DNA of 64,000 nucleotides from JANNYA01 sp031422315 (GTDB taxonomy: Bacteria; Pseudomonadota; Gammaproteobacteria; Xanthomonadales; SZUA-5), in assembly GCA_031422315.1 (NCBI GenBank), contig JANOQN010000074.1:62001-126000 (forward strand), read 5' to 3'. The translations under genes and the position numbers were made by a program. Below the pieces are notes generated by a model. The model did no database searches, was not told where the DNA came from, and worked only from the letters and a program-made list of their open reading frames with translations. Shown piece by piece: positions 8,147-16,922 of this stretch; the stretch's first letter is position 1; every line of letters begins with the position of its first letter.

Positions 8147-8905
8147 TTAATGTGCGCCACTTGGGTCAGCAATTTCTGATTTTCGAACCGCGATCATGTA
8201 GATCAATATGCCAAACATGGCCTTCGCAACAATATCGGCAATCGTATATCCGACCTGCACGCCCGTAGCGGCAGCGCCGCCTGTCAAGCCAATCATCGGC
8301 AAAACGTAGACGACCGGGTAAAAACACCAGGACAATACTGTCAGCGTCCGTGCGGCGCGGACTAGACCTCGTACTTCAGCGGGCTGCGCTTCAATAGCAT
8401 CACGTAAACCAATGAAAAGATCATAAACGATGATCACAAAAGGCACCATTGCTGCAGTCCACCAGATCCAGCGCGTGGTCGGGTCACTCGAGATTTCGCC
8501 AGGGTAGCCGAGAACTACCATTAGCGCAGCAAGAAACCCAAGTTTCAAGCCTTTCGAGATTGTTTCGCTCCGGCTTAGGCCCATCACCAGAATCAGCTCA
8601 ATCAATAACAATGGCACGGTAAGCAGCCAATCTACGTAGCGATAGGCATCGTTAAATTTAATCCCCGATGGTTTGATCTCGCTGCCTGCAATAATAAAGG
8701 CCGCTTCCCAAGAATCAAAGATCCGAACATAGTGATAACAAGCGATCAGGGTAACAATTCCTGAAATTGTGATCGCGGTGCGGTAGGCAGCGCTTACTTG
8801 AGTACGTGACAAGAACAAAAAGATCGTCGCTGCACCCATAACTGCAATGGTGAACGAAAACGCGTTAAAGACCAGTTCGAACTGGCTAAGATTAATTGCA
8901 TCCAT
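8147..8905 (-). CDS. Xanthorhodopsin/proteorhodopsin-type light-driven proton pump
   Basis: The start is ATG 8905, preceded by CGGAG; an upstream in-frame start at 8983 lacks support. The product has 252 residues and seven membrane helices. Helix C reads RYVDWLLTVPLLLIEL, giving the proton-pump triad Asp92, Thr96, Glu103 (DTE motif). The retinal Lys is Lys228 in GYTIADIVAKAMFG. Helix B has YHYVRIF with His58, 34 residues before Asp92, the spacing I recall for the His-Asp pair of xanthorhodopsin. The tuning position (Asp92+8) is Leu100, which predicts green absorption. At the helix E site where antenna-binding rhodopsins have Gly, this protein has Trp149 (RWIWWT), arguing against a carotenoid antenna. 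No retinal or carotenoid genes lie in the window. Confidence 0.95.
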   Translation of the reverse strand: MDAINLSQFELVFNAFSFTIAVMGAATIFLFLSRTQVSAAYRTAITISGIVTLIACYHYVRIFDSWEAAFIIAGSEIKPSGIKFNDAYRYVDWLLTVPLLLIELILVMGLSRSETISKGLKLGFLAALMVVLGYPGEISSDPTTRWIWWTAAMVPFVIIVYDLFIGLRDAIEAQPAEVRGLVRAARTLTVLSWCFYPVVYVLPMIGLTGGAAATGVQVGYTIADIVAKAMFGILIYMIAVRKSEIADPSGAH

Positions 8906-9099
8906 AAAAATACTCCGAGTAGGTAAGAAGCTAAAACGTCTATGACGCATTGACATTCTTTCCGCACTTTTATGCGAGGCCAAACGTCAACGTTCATCCG
9001 TTGCCGCCACAAACTCGCGTTCGCATTGTAATAACTCACAACTGGAACACTTTCGTTGGCTCCGCACTTGGGGCTAGGTTCCCAAGGAGAATGTTAAGT

Positions 9100-9225
9100 A
9101 TGCGCTTCAAAGCTGTGACAAAAAGCAGAATATTCTGGCTTCTAAGCGTGAATGCTTGGGCGTTGCTATCCTTGGCACGAAGCATTTCTTTTAGTCCCAC
9201 GTGGATCAAATTGAGTGGTAACTAA
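9100..9225 (+). CDS. Putative small hydrophobic protein divergent from the rhodopsin gene
   Basis: A 41-codon frame starts at ATG 9100, 10 nt after a strong AAGGAG ribosome-binding site (9084-9089); a second in-frame ATG at 9091 is too close to it. The product has basic residues at the N-terminus (MRFKAVTKSRIF) and one hydrophobic segment (FWLLSVNAWALLSLA), like a single-pass membrane peptide. Its stop coincides with the first bases of direct-repeat copy B. No family is recognised. Coding status rests only on the ribosome-binding site and hydrophobic profile, so confidence is low. Confidence 0.35.
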   Translation: MRFKAVTKSRIFWLLSVNAWALLSLARSISFSPTWIKLSGN

Positions 9226-9309
9226 GATCGCAAAGGGTGTACGGCCAGAGTAGCGCGCAACTGCGAACGACTTAAGACGGCAATTGCGAAGGCGTCTTCA
9301 CCCAAGTGA
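9225..9309. repeat. Direct repeat copy B, overlapping the 3' end of rph
   Basis: Partner of copy A (offset 1242 bp, 72 of 85 identical, no gaps). Its right end covers the stop and last three codons of rph on the minus strand, so one repeat copy is part of a conserved gene while the other lies beyond the rhodopsin gene. Confidence 0.85.
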
Positions 9310-10023
9310 CTGTAATTGCGCCGCTTGCAGTTCCGAACAGCCCTGCGCAGCCAGCGCCAACATGGAATCAAGCTCGGCGCGTGTAAATGCCGCGCCCTCG
9401 GCCGTGCCTTGAATCTCGATAAAGCCGCCGACCGCATTCATCACGACGTTCATATCGGTATCGCAATCGCTGTCCTCAGCGTAATCCAAATCTAGCACCG
9501 CTTGGCCTTTGTACCAGCCCACGCTGACCGCAGCGATGTGGCCTCTGACAATCGGCCGCTCGATTTTTTTATGCGCTTTGATCCAGCGGCAAGCGTCCAC
9601 CAGCGCGACATACGCGCCGGTAATCGCCGCACAGCGGGTGCCGCCATCGGCTTGCAGCACATCGCAGTCGAGCGTAATCGTGCGCTCACCTAATACCGTT
9701 CGATCCACCACCGAACGCAAGCTGCGGCCAATTAAACGCTGAATTTCGTGCGTGCGTCCGCTCGGGCCGTCTTTGTTCTCACGCCGCCCACGCGTATGCG
9801 TCGCGCGCGGCAGCATGCCGTATTCCGCCGTCACCCAACCCAGGCCAGTGCCGCGCAAAAATGGCGGCGAGCGATCTTCCACACTGGCCGTACAAAGCAC
9901 TCGGGTATTGCCCATACTGACTAGCACCGAGCCCTCGGCATGTACCGTAAAGCTACGCTGGATTGTTAAGCTGCGTAGCTGATCGGCGGCGCGGCCGGAA
10001 GGGCGTTTAAGTTCAGTGGTCAT
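9298..10023 (-). CDS. rph: Ribonuclease PH
   Basis: A phosphate-dependent 3'-5' exoribonuclease that trims tRNA 3' ends. ATG 10023 gives 241 residues, the usual size; a TTG 15 bp further upstream is possible. The family hallmarks are in order: the N-terminal RPSGRAADQLR, SVLVSMGNTRVLCTASVE, GWVTAEYGMLPRATHTR, RSLRSVVD, the catalytic-site stretch LDCDVLQADGGTR, and SVGWYKGQAVLDLDYAEDSDCDTDMNVV near the C-terminus. The residues that bind phosphate and metal in the family appear intact. The 3' end lies in direct-repeat copy B. Confidence 0.96.
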   Translation of the reverse strand: MTTELKRPSGRAADQLRSLTIQRSFTVHAEGSVLVSMGNTRVLCTASVEDRSPPFLRGTGLGWVTAEYGMLPRATHTRGRRENKDGPSGRTHEIQRLIGRSLRSVVDRTVLGERTITLDCDVLQADGGTRCAAITGAYVALVDACRWIKAHKKIERPIVRGHIAAVSVGWYKGQAVLDLDYAEDSDCDTDMNVVMNAVGGFIEIQGTAEGAAFTRAELDSMLALAAQGCSELQAAQLQSLG

Positions 10024-10189
10024 GCGCAGCGCCTGCAATAGTTGGAAGCGCGTGAGCTTAGCCTAAACTGATTGCGGATAATCTTAGACAAGCCCTAAGT
10101 CGTGCTTGTGCAGGGGGAAACTCAGGTTCCACAAACGACGGGGGAAAAATTGACACCTGTCCTTTGGTAAGTATAGGAATCACACCCCG

Positions 10190-12070
10190 CTAAATCTTCA
10201 CCTGTGTACCCAATTCCACCACCCGATTTGGCGGCAAATTCAGGAAATCCATTGCGCGGCTGGCGTTTTTCCACATCCAGCTAAACAGGTGCTCGCGCCA
10301 CATCGCCATGCCGGGTTTGTCACTTGGCAATAGCGTTTCACGGCCCAGGAAGAATGTGGTGTCCATGGTGTCGAAGCTCAGGCCTTTTTCTTCACAGGCG
10401 GCCAACACGGTGGGCACGTCAACATCTTCAAAAAATCCAAAACGAGCGACGACTCGGTAGAAGCCTTCTTGGAACTGCTCTATTTCGATGCGATCAATCT
10501 CGGGAATGCGCGCTACTTCTTCGTTCAATAAACTCAGCAGCACCACGCGTTTGTGCAGCACTTTGTTGTGCTTTAAGTTGTGCAAAAGCGTGTGTGGAAT
10601 GCCCTCAGGTGAGCGCGTCAGAAAAATCGCGGTGCCATCAACTCTTGGCACGCCATCAACGCTCATGCAGAACAAATCCATTGGCATGGCCTGATTGCGA
10701 ATGACTTCTGATACCAATTTACGCCCGCGCCGCCAGGTGCTCATGATGGCGACTAATCCAGCCGCCAGCACCAGAGGGAACCAGCCGCCTTGAGGTATTT
10801 TTAGCGCGTTGGAGGCGAAGAAAGCAAGATCGACCAGCATAAAGAACGCCAACATCGCCATGCCAAGCGCGCCCCAGTTCCAAATCAGCCGCGCCACAAC
10901 GAATAACAAGGCGAGCTCTAAAACCATGGTGAGTGCTACGGCTACGCCATAGGCAGAGGCAATGGCGGTGGAAGATTTAAAGCCAATAATTAGACCAAAC
11001 ACGCACAGCATCAGCACCCAGTTTACCGCCGGCACGTAGATTTGCCCCATCGCACTTTCGCTGGTGTGTACAATTTCCATGCGCGGCAAAAGACCAAGCT
11101 GGACGGCCTGTTTGGTGACCGAGAAAACCCCCGTGATCACCGCTTGCGAGGCAATCACCGTCGCCATCGTAGCCAGTACCACCAGCGGCAGTAGCAATGC
11201 ATCCGGCACCATGTGGAAGAACGGATTCTTGCGCACGGCCATATCGGTGCCTTCTGTGAGCAACAAAGCGCCCTGGCCCATGTAGTTAATCAAAATGCAT
11301 GGCATGACGAACCCGAACCAGCCAAAGCGAATCGGCCTAACGCCAAAGTGGCCGATATCGGCATACAGCGCTTCACCGCCGGTCATGACTAAAAATACCG
11401 CGCCTAGTGCCAAAAACGCCGGGCCTGGGTTTTGTACGATTAAGTTGAAAGCATAATGTGGTGAAAACGCCATGAGAATTTCGGGCATTTTAAGAATGTT
11501 GATGACGCCGAGCACTGCAAGCACAACAAACCAAGTGGTCATGATAGGCCCGAAAAATGCGCCGACTTTGGCCGTGCCATAGCTTTGAAAAAAGAACAGC
11601 ACGAACATAATGGATAGCGAAATCGGCACGATGTAATCGCCAAGCTTGGGGCTCAGCACCGCCATGCCATCCACCGCTGACATCACCGACATCGCTGGAG
11701 TGATCGCCCCATCGCCGAAAAATAGCGCTGCGCCGATCATCCCGACGATCACCATAACGTAGCGGTTTTTCGCGCTTGCCAATTTGTTTAACGCGAGCGC
11801 CATCAGCGAAAGTGTGCCGCCTTCACCTTTATTGTCGGCTCGCAGGATAAAGGTGACGTACTTGAGCGACACCACAATCGTCATCGCCCAAAACATCAGC
11901 GATAGCCCACCGTAAACGTTGGCCTGGGTCAGTTCCAAGCCATGCGCACCGTTGAAACATTCTTTGATGGCGTAAAGCGGGCTAGTACCAATATCACCAA
12001 ACACAACGCCAACCGCACCAATCATGAGCGGCAGCAGTTTATTTTGCCCCGCGTGGGAATCTTGAGACAT
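10190..12070 (-). CDS. kup: Low-affinity K+ transporter Kup
   Basis: A 626-residue inner-membrane K+/H+ symporter of the KUP/HAK/KT family. It begins with the conserved VVFGDIGTSPLYAIKE segment, continues through about twelve hydrophobic segments (including GDGAITPAMSV) and ends in a soluble cytoplasmic domain of roughly 170 residues (from about MSTWRRGRKLV onward). Length and motif order match E. coli Kup. ATG 12070 is well placed. It stands alone, with 150 bp to rph and 72 bp to the next gene upstream. Some KUP proteins are modulated by c-di-AMP in Gram-positive bacteria; nothing here suggests that. Confidence 0.96.
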   Translation of the reverse strand: MSQDSHAGQNKLLPLMIGAVGVVFGDIGTSPLYAIKECFNGAHGLELTQANVYGGLSLMFWAMTIVVSLKYVTFILRADNKGEGGTLSLMALALNKLASAKNRYVMVIVGMIGAALFFGDGAITPAMSVMSAVDGMAVLSPKLGDYIVPISLSIMFVLFFFQSYGTAKVGAFFGPIMTTWFVVLAVLGVINILKMPEILMAFSPHYAFNLIVQNPGPAFLALGAVFLVMTGGEALYADIGHFGVRPIRFGWFGFVMPCILINYMGQGALLLTEGTDMAVRKNPFFHMVPDALLLPLVVLATMATVIASQAVITGVFSVTKQAVQLGLLPRMEIVHTSESAMGQIYVPAVNWVLMLCVFGLIIGFKSSTAIASAYGVAVALTMVLELALLFVVARLIWNWGALGMAMLAFFMLVDLAFFASNALKIPQGGWFPLVLAAGLVAIMSTWRRGRKLVSEVIRNQAMPMDLFCMSVDGVPRVDGTAIFLTRSPEGIPHTLLHNLKHNKVLHKRVVLLSLLNEEVARIPEIDRIEIEQFQEGFYRVVARFGFFEDVDVPTVLAACEEKGLSFDTMDTTFFLGRETLLPSDKPGMAMWREHLFSWMWKNASRAMDFLNLPPNRVVELGTQVKI

Positions 12071-12142
12071 TCGTCAGTACCTGCAAAATGGTGTTGCGGA
12101 GTTTACGCGTGCCCGTAGCTTCACGGAATGCGCAATGAAAAG

Positions 12143-12628
12143 TTACACGCCGTGCACATAAACTTGGACTAAGGCTTCCATACCGCGCTGATCATCGCTA
12201 TCAAAGCGGTTGAGCGTGGGCGAATCCACATCCCAAACGCCGAGCAGCGCGCCATCCCTAAACATGGGTACGACGATTTCAGAATTGCTTGCACTATCGC
12301 AGGCGATATGCCCAGGAAACGCGTGTACATCCTGCACAAGCTGAGTTTTGCCCGTTTGCGCCGCAGTGCCGCAAACGCCGCGCCCTAGCGCAATGCGCAC
12401 GCAAGCGGGCTTGCCTTGAAATGGCCCGACAACCAATTCAGTGCCGTCAAATAAGTAAAAGCCGGCCCAGTTCAAATCCGGAACGCCGTGAAAAACAAGC
12501 GCGGCAAAATTCGCCGCGCGCGCAATTTCGTTACTTTCACCCGCAAGCAGCGCGCGCGCTTGTTCGACTAATTCAGCGTAAAGCGCAGGCTTAGCGAGTG
12601 GCTCAAGCCGCTTTGGCATTTCAAACAT
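12143..12628 (-). CDS. msrC: Free methionine-R-sulfoxide reductase (GAF type)
   Basis: A 161-residue single GAF-domain enzyme. The three cysteines of the fRMsr family are present: Cys76 (PACVRIALG), Cys86 (GRGVCGTAA) and Cys110 (GHIACDSASNSE, with the family's S-N-S-E-I-V-V-P continuation). It reduces free L-methionine-R-sulfoxide, a soluble oxidative repair function. The size matches YeaZ-independent fRMsr proteins of bacteria and yeast. It lies 15 bp after the stop of the DUF1249 gene, so the two are probably cotranscribed. Confidence 0.92.
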   Translation of the reverse strand: MFEMPKRLEPLAKPALYAELVEQARALLAGESNEIARAANFAALVFHGVPDLNWAGFYLFDGTELVVGPFQGKPACVRIALGRGVCGTAAQTGKTQLVQDVHAFPGHIACDSASNSEIVVPMFRDGALLGVWDVDSPTLNRFDSDDQRGMEALVQVYVHGV

Positions 12629-12643
12629 GGCTATTTCCTGCGA

Positions 12644-13144
12644 TCAAATGGAAGTGAAGGCGGACGGTACGTGCCCAGCTAAGAGCAAGTGCTCCAGCCA
12701 TTTGTTGAAGAACACATTCATGCGGTAGCGCCGCAGGCCGACTTTGAGCACCGGCACCTGCATGGAAAATAACGCCTTGAGCTGTTTTGAAGTGTGGCAA
12801 TGGGTAACTTCCGCCTGCTGAGAATCGTGATACACGCGCACCCAGGCCAGTGGATCAAGCTCAACGCCGATTGCGCCGGTAAATTGATGCGTCAAGCGCA
12901 AGATCGTCGTGTGCCGATGCTGTTCAATAATATTGAGCCAAAGATCGGGGCTCTGAATGTCTGCGGCTGTTGCTGGATTGATTGGCGCACAAGCACGATA
13001 GTCGCCGCTTAAATTGCGCACGTCGCCCAGCAGTCGATGTAGGCGCTCATAGTTTTCGCCGTACAAACCTTGCAGATAGCCAAACGCGCTCATCGCGGGC
13101 AGGTTCGCGAGTACGGGCGGTTGGATTCGGCGGGTTTGCAACAT
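12644..13144 (-). CDS. DUF1249 protein (YqiB-like)
   Basis: A 166-residue soluble protein. Recognised features are LYGENYERLHRLLGD near the N-terminus, LWLNIIEQHRHTTILRLTHQF in the middle and a WVRVYHDSQQAEVTHC stretch, which match the DUF1249/YqiB family as remembered. No signal peptide or membrane segment is present. In E. coli the homologue lies near nudF and cpdA; here it lies between the PEP synthase regulator and the Met-sulfoxide reductase, with 10-15 bp gaps that suggest an operon. Biochemical function is not known. Confidence 0.8.
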   Translation of the reverse strand: MLQTRRIQPPVLANLPAMSAFGYLQGLYGENYERLHRLLGDVRNLSGDYRACAPINPATAADIQSPDLWLNIIEQHRHTTILRLTHQFTGAIGVELDPLAWVRVYHDSQQAEVTHCHTSKQLKALFSMQVPVLKVGLRRYRMNVFFNKWLEHLLLAGHVPSAFTSI

Positions 13145-13154
13145 GCTGCGTACG

Positions 13155-13982
13155 CTAATACAGCTGGCGATTTAAACCAAGCGCTTGCAGCACTTTACTG
13201 GCGATTTCTTCAATCGAAGTGTGAGTTGACGAAAGTGAAGGAATGTTCTCGCGTCGATACAATTTCTGCGCGGTTTCCACTTCCCACTGGCACTGCGCAA
13301 GGCTGGCGTACTGGCTATTCGGTCGGCGCTCTGAGCGAATTTGCGATAGCCGCACCGGATCAATCGTTAGTGCGTAAAGACGATCTTTGAAGCTTTGCAA
13401 TTTGGGTGGGATTTCCCCGGCTTCTAAATCTTCTGGAATTAGCGGGTAGTTCGCCGCGCGCACGCCATAGTGCAGTGCCATGTAAAGGCAGGTCGGCGTC
13501 TTGCCGCTGCGTGATACGCCCAGCAGAATGACTTCGGCGTCGGAGAAGTTAATGTCCACGCCATCGTCGTGCGTCAACGCGTAGTTCGTAGCGTTCATGC
13601 GCGCCTCGTATTCGGCGTAGTTATTCAACCCGTGCGCTTTACCGACGCTCGGCGTGCGGCTTTGCCCAAGCTCAAGCTCTAGCGGGCCGATAAACGGTGC
13701 AAATACGTCCAGCATGAGCGCGCCACTTTCAGCTAACACGCTGCTCAATATTGGATCAACCACCGTGTTGACGACAATTGGCCTTGCTTGGGTATGCGCA
13801 TGCGCAGCAGTAATCAGCGCGCAGGCAGCGCGCGCTTTTTCTTCGCTATCAACGAACGGCAGCCGCTTGGTATCAAAGTCAATGCCGTCAAACTGCGTTA
13901 GCACGCTATGGCCGATGGTTTCGGCGGTAATGCCGGTACCATCGGATACAAAAAAAATCGGCCGACGCGGGCGCGCTAACAT
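13155..13982 (-). CDS. ppsR: PEP synthase regulatory protein (kinase/pyrophosphorylase)
   Basis: A 275-residue DUF299-family bifunctional serine/threonine kinase and phosphotransferase. Family members inactivate phosphoenolpyruvate synthase with ADP and reactivate it with phosphate. The N-terminus PIFFVSDGTGITAETIGHS and the P-loop-like LLGVSRSGKTPTCLYMA are diagnostic. The C-terminus carries the usual LYALTIDPVRLSQIR and the RRENIPSLSSTHTSIEEIA segment. Start ATG 13982. The ppsA target is not in the window. Its presence implies control of gluconeogenic carbon flow, consistent with fbp at the other end. Confidence 0.95.
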   Translation of the reverse strand: MLARPRRPIFFVSDGTGITAETIGHSVLTQFDGIDFDTKRLPFVDSEEKARAACALITAAHAHTQARPIVVNTVVDPILSSVLAESGALMLDVFAPFIGPLELELGQSRTPSVGKAHGLNNYAEYEARMNATNYALTHDDGVDINFSDAEVILLGVSRSGKTPTCLYMALHYGVRAANYPLIPEDLEAGEIPPKLQSFKDRLYALTIDPVRLSQIRSERRPNSQYASLAQCQWEVETAQKLYRRENIPSLSSTHTSIEEIASKVLQALGLNRQLY

Positions 13983-14024
13983 CAGCCTACAACCCGCGTT
14001 TTTATACCGATTTGATTTTGATTT

Positions 14025-14963
14025 TTAGGGCGCATCGGCCAATGCAGGATCACCATCGCGGCCTTTCATCAGATCATACTTATTCACGCCGAGCATAATT
14101 AGCAGCGGGCAAGCGAAGAAGATAGAAGACAGAGTGCCGATGATGATGCCGAGTATCTGCGATAGCGCCATGCCTTCGAGCGAGGAGCCGCCGAAGATAT
14201 AGAGCGCGACCACGGTAAGCAAAGCTACGAACGAGGTAATAATCGTGCGTGACAGTGTTTCATTGATCGAGCGATTCATCACTTCAATCGGCTCCGATTT
14301 GTGCATGCTGCGGAAATTTTCCCGAACCCGATCAAACACCACGATGGTGTCGTTGATCGAGTAGCCCATCACCGACAAAATACCGGCGAACACGTTCAAA
14401 TCAAAATCCAGCTGAAACAGCGAAAATATACCGGCTACTACAATGACGTCGTGCAGCGTGGTTGCGATTGCGGCAACCGCAAACTTCCATTCAAATCGCA
14501 CCGTCACGTAAATCAAAAACCCCAGCGCGACAAATATCATCGCTAACACGCCGTTCTCGACAATTTCATCGCCGACCTGCGATCCGATAAACGCGCTACG
14601 GGTGACCTTTGCAGGGTTGTCTGTTGATTGCAGCAAATCCAGCACCGATTGCGTGGTTTGTTCGATATTGCCTTTGCCTTCTACCGTTTGTAGGCGCACC
14701 GATACCCGGCGCTGCTCGCCTAAAAACTGCACCACCGGCGCACGAAAGCCGGCTTTTTCCAGCGTTGCTTGGATATTGTCGGTATTTGCGGGCGTTTTGT
14801 ATTCCAGCTCAACCAGCGTGCCGCCGGTGAAATCGAGTGCAAAGTTCAGCCCCCGGGTAGCGAACGACAGCAGCGCCGCGACCAGCAGCACCAGCGAGAT
14901 AATGACCGATATACGTCCTAACGCCATAAAATTGACGTTAGTACCGGGCTTGATTAATTCCAT
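14025..14963 (-). CDS. secF: Protein translocase subunit SecF
   Basis: A 312-residue inner-membrane protein with six predicted helices. It opens with an N-terminal helix, then the ALDFTGGTLVELEY motif and a small periplasmic domain. The C-terminal membrane block carries VMGYSINDTIVVFDRVREN, which is typical of SecF. With SecD it forms a proton-driven complex that aids release of exported proteins. It follows secD by 25 bp. Confidence 0.96.
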   Translation of the reverse strand: MELIKPGTNVNFMALGRISVIISLVLLVAALLSFATRGLNFALDFTGGTLVELEYKTPANTDNIQATLEKAGFRAPVVQFLGEQRRVSVRLQTVEGKGNIEQTTQSVLDLLQSTDNPAKVTRSAFIGSQVGDEIVENGVLAMIFVALGFLIYVTVRFEWKFAVAAIATTLHDVIVVAGIFSLFQLDFDLNVFAGILSVMGYSINDTIVVFDRVRENFRSMHKSEPIEVMNRSINETLSRTIITSFVALLTVVALYIFGGSSLEGMALSQILGIIIGTLSSIFFACPLLIMLGVNKYDLMKGRDGDPALADAP

Positions 14964-14988
14964 CTGAGATTCTCCTTTTGCTTTCGTA

Positions 14989-16866
14989 TTAAATTGAAAG
15001 CGTTTTAACTTTGCGGCCGCTGTAGATCAGCGCGGCGATGGCTTTGGATAGGCTGACAGCGGTGTACATCGAGGTCAAAATCCCCAAACACAGCGTCAGC
15101 GCGAAACCTTTAATCGGGCCCGATCCAAACGCAAACAGCGCAATACCGCCTAATAATGCGGTGACGTTCGCATCAGCAATCGTGCCGCTGGCTTTTTCGT
15201 AGCCGATCTCAATGGCTTGCAGCGGGGTAATGCCGCGCCTTAATTCTTCACGAATACGCTCGTTAATCAGCACGTTCGCATCGACAGACATACCGACGGT
15301 CAGTGCCAAGCCGGCAAGCCCGGGCAGCGTCATAGTGGCGCCGAACACACTCATCAGCGCAACCACCATCAGCAAGTTGACCATCAGCGCAATGTTCGAA
15401 ATAACGCCGAACATTTTGTAGTAGATCACGAAGAAAACCAGCACGAATAGGAACGAGAACAAGATCGCCTTGATGCCTGACTCAATATTCTTTGCGCCTA
15501 AGCTAGGCCCGATGACCCGCTCTTCGACAATATCCATTGGCGCGGCGAGTGAGCCTGATCGCAGCGAATCAGCGAGTTCCTTCGCTCGATCACCGGTCAA
15601 ACCGGTGGTGCGGAAATTTTTGCCGAGCGTCGATTGCACAGTCGCAATATTAATCACTTCCACTTTGTCGGTGTAGGTGGTCACCACTTTGCCGTCAACT
15701 CGACGATCCACCGGCACGCGTTCGCGGTACACCACAGCCATCAAATTACCAACGTTTTTCGAGCTAAATTCGATCATGCGATTGGCGGCGGCGCCATTGA
15801 GCGTGACGGATACTTCCGGCTGACCCGTATCGGAGCCGATACCGGAAACCGCATTCTCTAAATCTTCACCAGACGCAATGATTTCTTTCTTCAAGATCAC
15901 TGGCGGGCCTAATTCAGCGCCTTCACCGGTCTCGTAAAAAATCGCCGAATCACCCGGCACATTGCCGGAACGAGCGATATCGGCGGCATTGAGATTGCTG
16001 CTCATATCCACCGCGCGATATTCCAAGGTAGCAGTCGAACCTAAAATTTTCTTGGCATAGGCGGTGTCTTGCACGCCGGGTAATTGCACGACCACGCGAT
16101 CTAAGCCTTGGCGTTGCACTAGCGGTTCAGACACGCCTAAATTATTGACGCGTCGGCGCAGCGTCGCAATGTTTTGCTCGACTGCGACTTGCAGCGCTCT
16201 GGTAATTTCTTCAGGGCGTATGCGCGCAGCAATGCGGGTATCGCCATCATCGCGCAGCAGCTCTAATTCGGGCAGCGTGCGGGTGATTTCTTTGCGCGTG
16301 CGGTCAACGTCTTCGCGCTTGAGCACTTTGAATTCGAGCAGGTCGCCGTTATTGTCGATTGAGCCTGATCTGGAAATATCGCGGCGCGTCATCATGCTGG
16401 TCAGCGCGGAAACCAAACGCTGGCGCATGCGCGTTTGCGTGCTGGCGCGATCGACTTGCAGCAAAAAGTGCACGCCACCGCGTAAATCCAGGCCCAGCGT
16501 CATTGCGCGCGCGCCGATTTTGCTGAGCCACTCCGGCGTGGTCGGTGCCAAGTTCAACGCCGAGTTATATTTTCCGGCGATTTTGTCGTCTAAGCGAATC
16601 AAATCATTCGCGGCTGTTTGGGTTTCTAAGCTATCGAGCTTGACCAACAGGCGATCTTTACTCAGCTCAACCGCTTGAAACGCAATTTTATTGCCTTTGA
16701 GCAACCCTTCGACATCACCCTTCAGCGTTGGGCTGACTTTATTGGGCAAAATCCCGGAAAGCTGCACTGCGGGGATCGGTTGAAACACATTAGGCAGCGC
16801 GTAAAGCCCGCTGACCACCACAACAAACAGCAAAACCAGGTATTTCCATTTCGGAAAATCAAACAT
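14989..16866 (-). CDS. secD: Protein translocase subunit SecD
   Basis: A 625-residue membrane subunit of the SecDF complex. An N-terminal helix precedes the large periplasmic P1 domain, which contains LGLDLRGGVHFLLQVD and the NNLGVSEPLVQRQG segment. The C-terminal five-helix block has the conserved LTVGMSVDANVLINERIREEL, including the Asp used in proton movement. The length is normal for the family. Order yajC-secD-secF on the minus strand is the standard operon; the usual upstream partners tgt and queA are not present before yajC. Confidence 0.97.
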   Translation of the reverse strand: MFDFPKWKYLVLLFVVVVSGLYALPNVFQPIPAVQLSGILPNKVSPTLKGDVEGLLKGNKIAFQAVELSKDRLLVKLDSLETQTAANDLIRLDDKIAGKYNSALNLAPTTPEWLSKIGARAMTLGLDLRGGVHFLLQVDRASTQTRMRQRLVSALTSMMTRRDISRSGSIDNNGDLLEFKVLKREDVDRTRKEITRTLPELELLRDDGDTRIAARIRPEEITRALQVAVEQNIATLRRRVNNLGVSEPLVQRQGLDRVVVQLPGVQDTAYAKKILGSTATLEYRAVDMSSNLNAADIARSGNVPGDSAIFYETGEGAELGPPVILKKEIIASGEDLENAVSGIGSDTGQPEVSVTLNGAAANRMIEFSSKNVGNLMAVVYRERVPVDRRVDGKVVTTYTDKVEVINIATVQSTLGKNFRTTGLTGDRAKELADSLRSGSLAAPMDIVEERVIGPSLGAKNIESGIKAILFSFLFVLVFFVIYYKMFGVISNIALMVNLLMVVALMSVFGATMTLPGLAGLALTVGMSVDANVLINERIREELRRGITPLQAIEIGYEKASGTIADANVTALLGGIALFAFGSGPIKGFALTLCLGILTSMYTAVSLSKAIAALIYSGRKVKTLSI

Positions 16867-16922
16867 ATGCCTTCCTTAGCAATTCTTTATTCGTTCAATA
16901 CGATGTGATCAGCAGGCGCAGC

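Noticed and set aside
8906..8983. An N-terminal extension of the rhodopsin to the ATG at 8983
   Set aside because: The extension is basic and unlike rhodopsins; ATG 8905 has a CGGAG site and gives the normal length.
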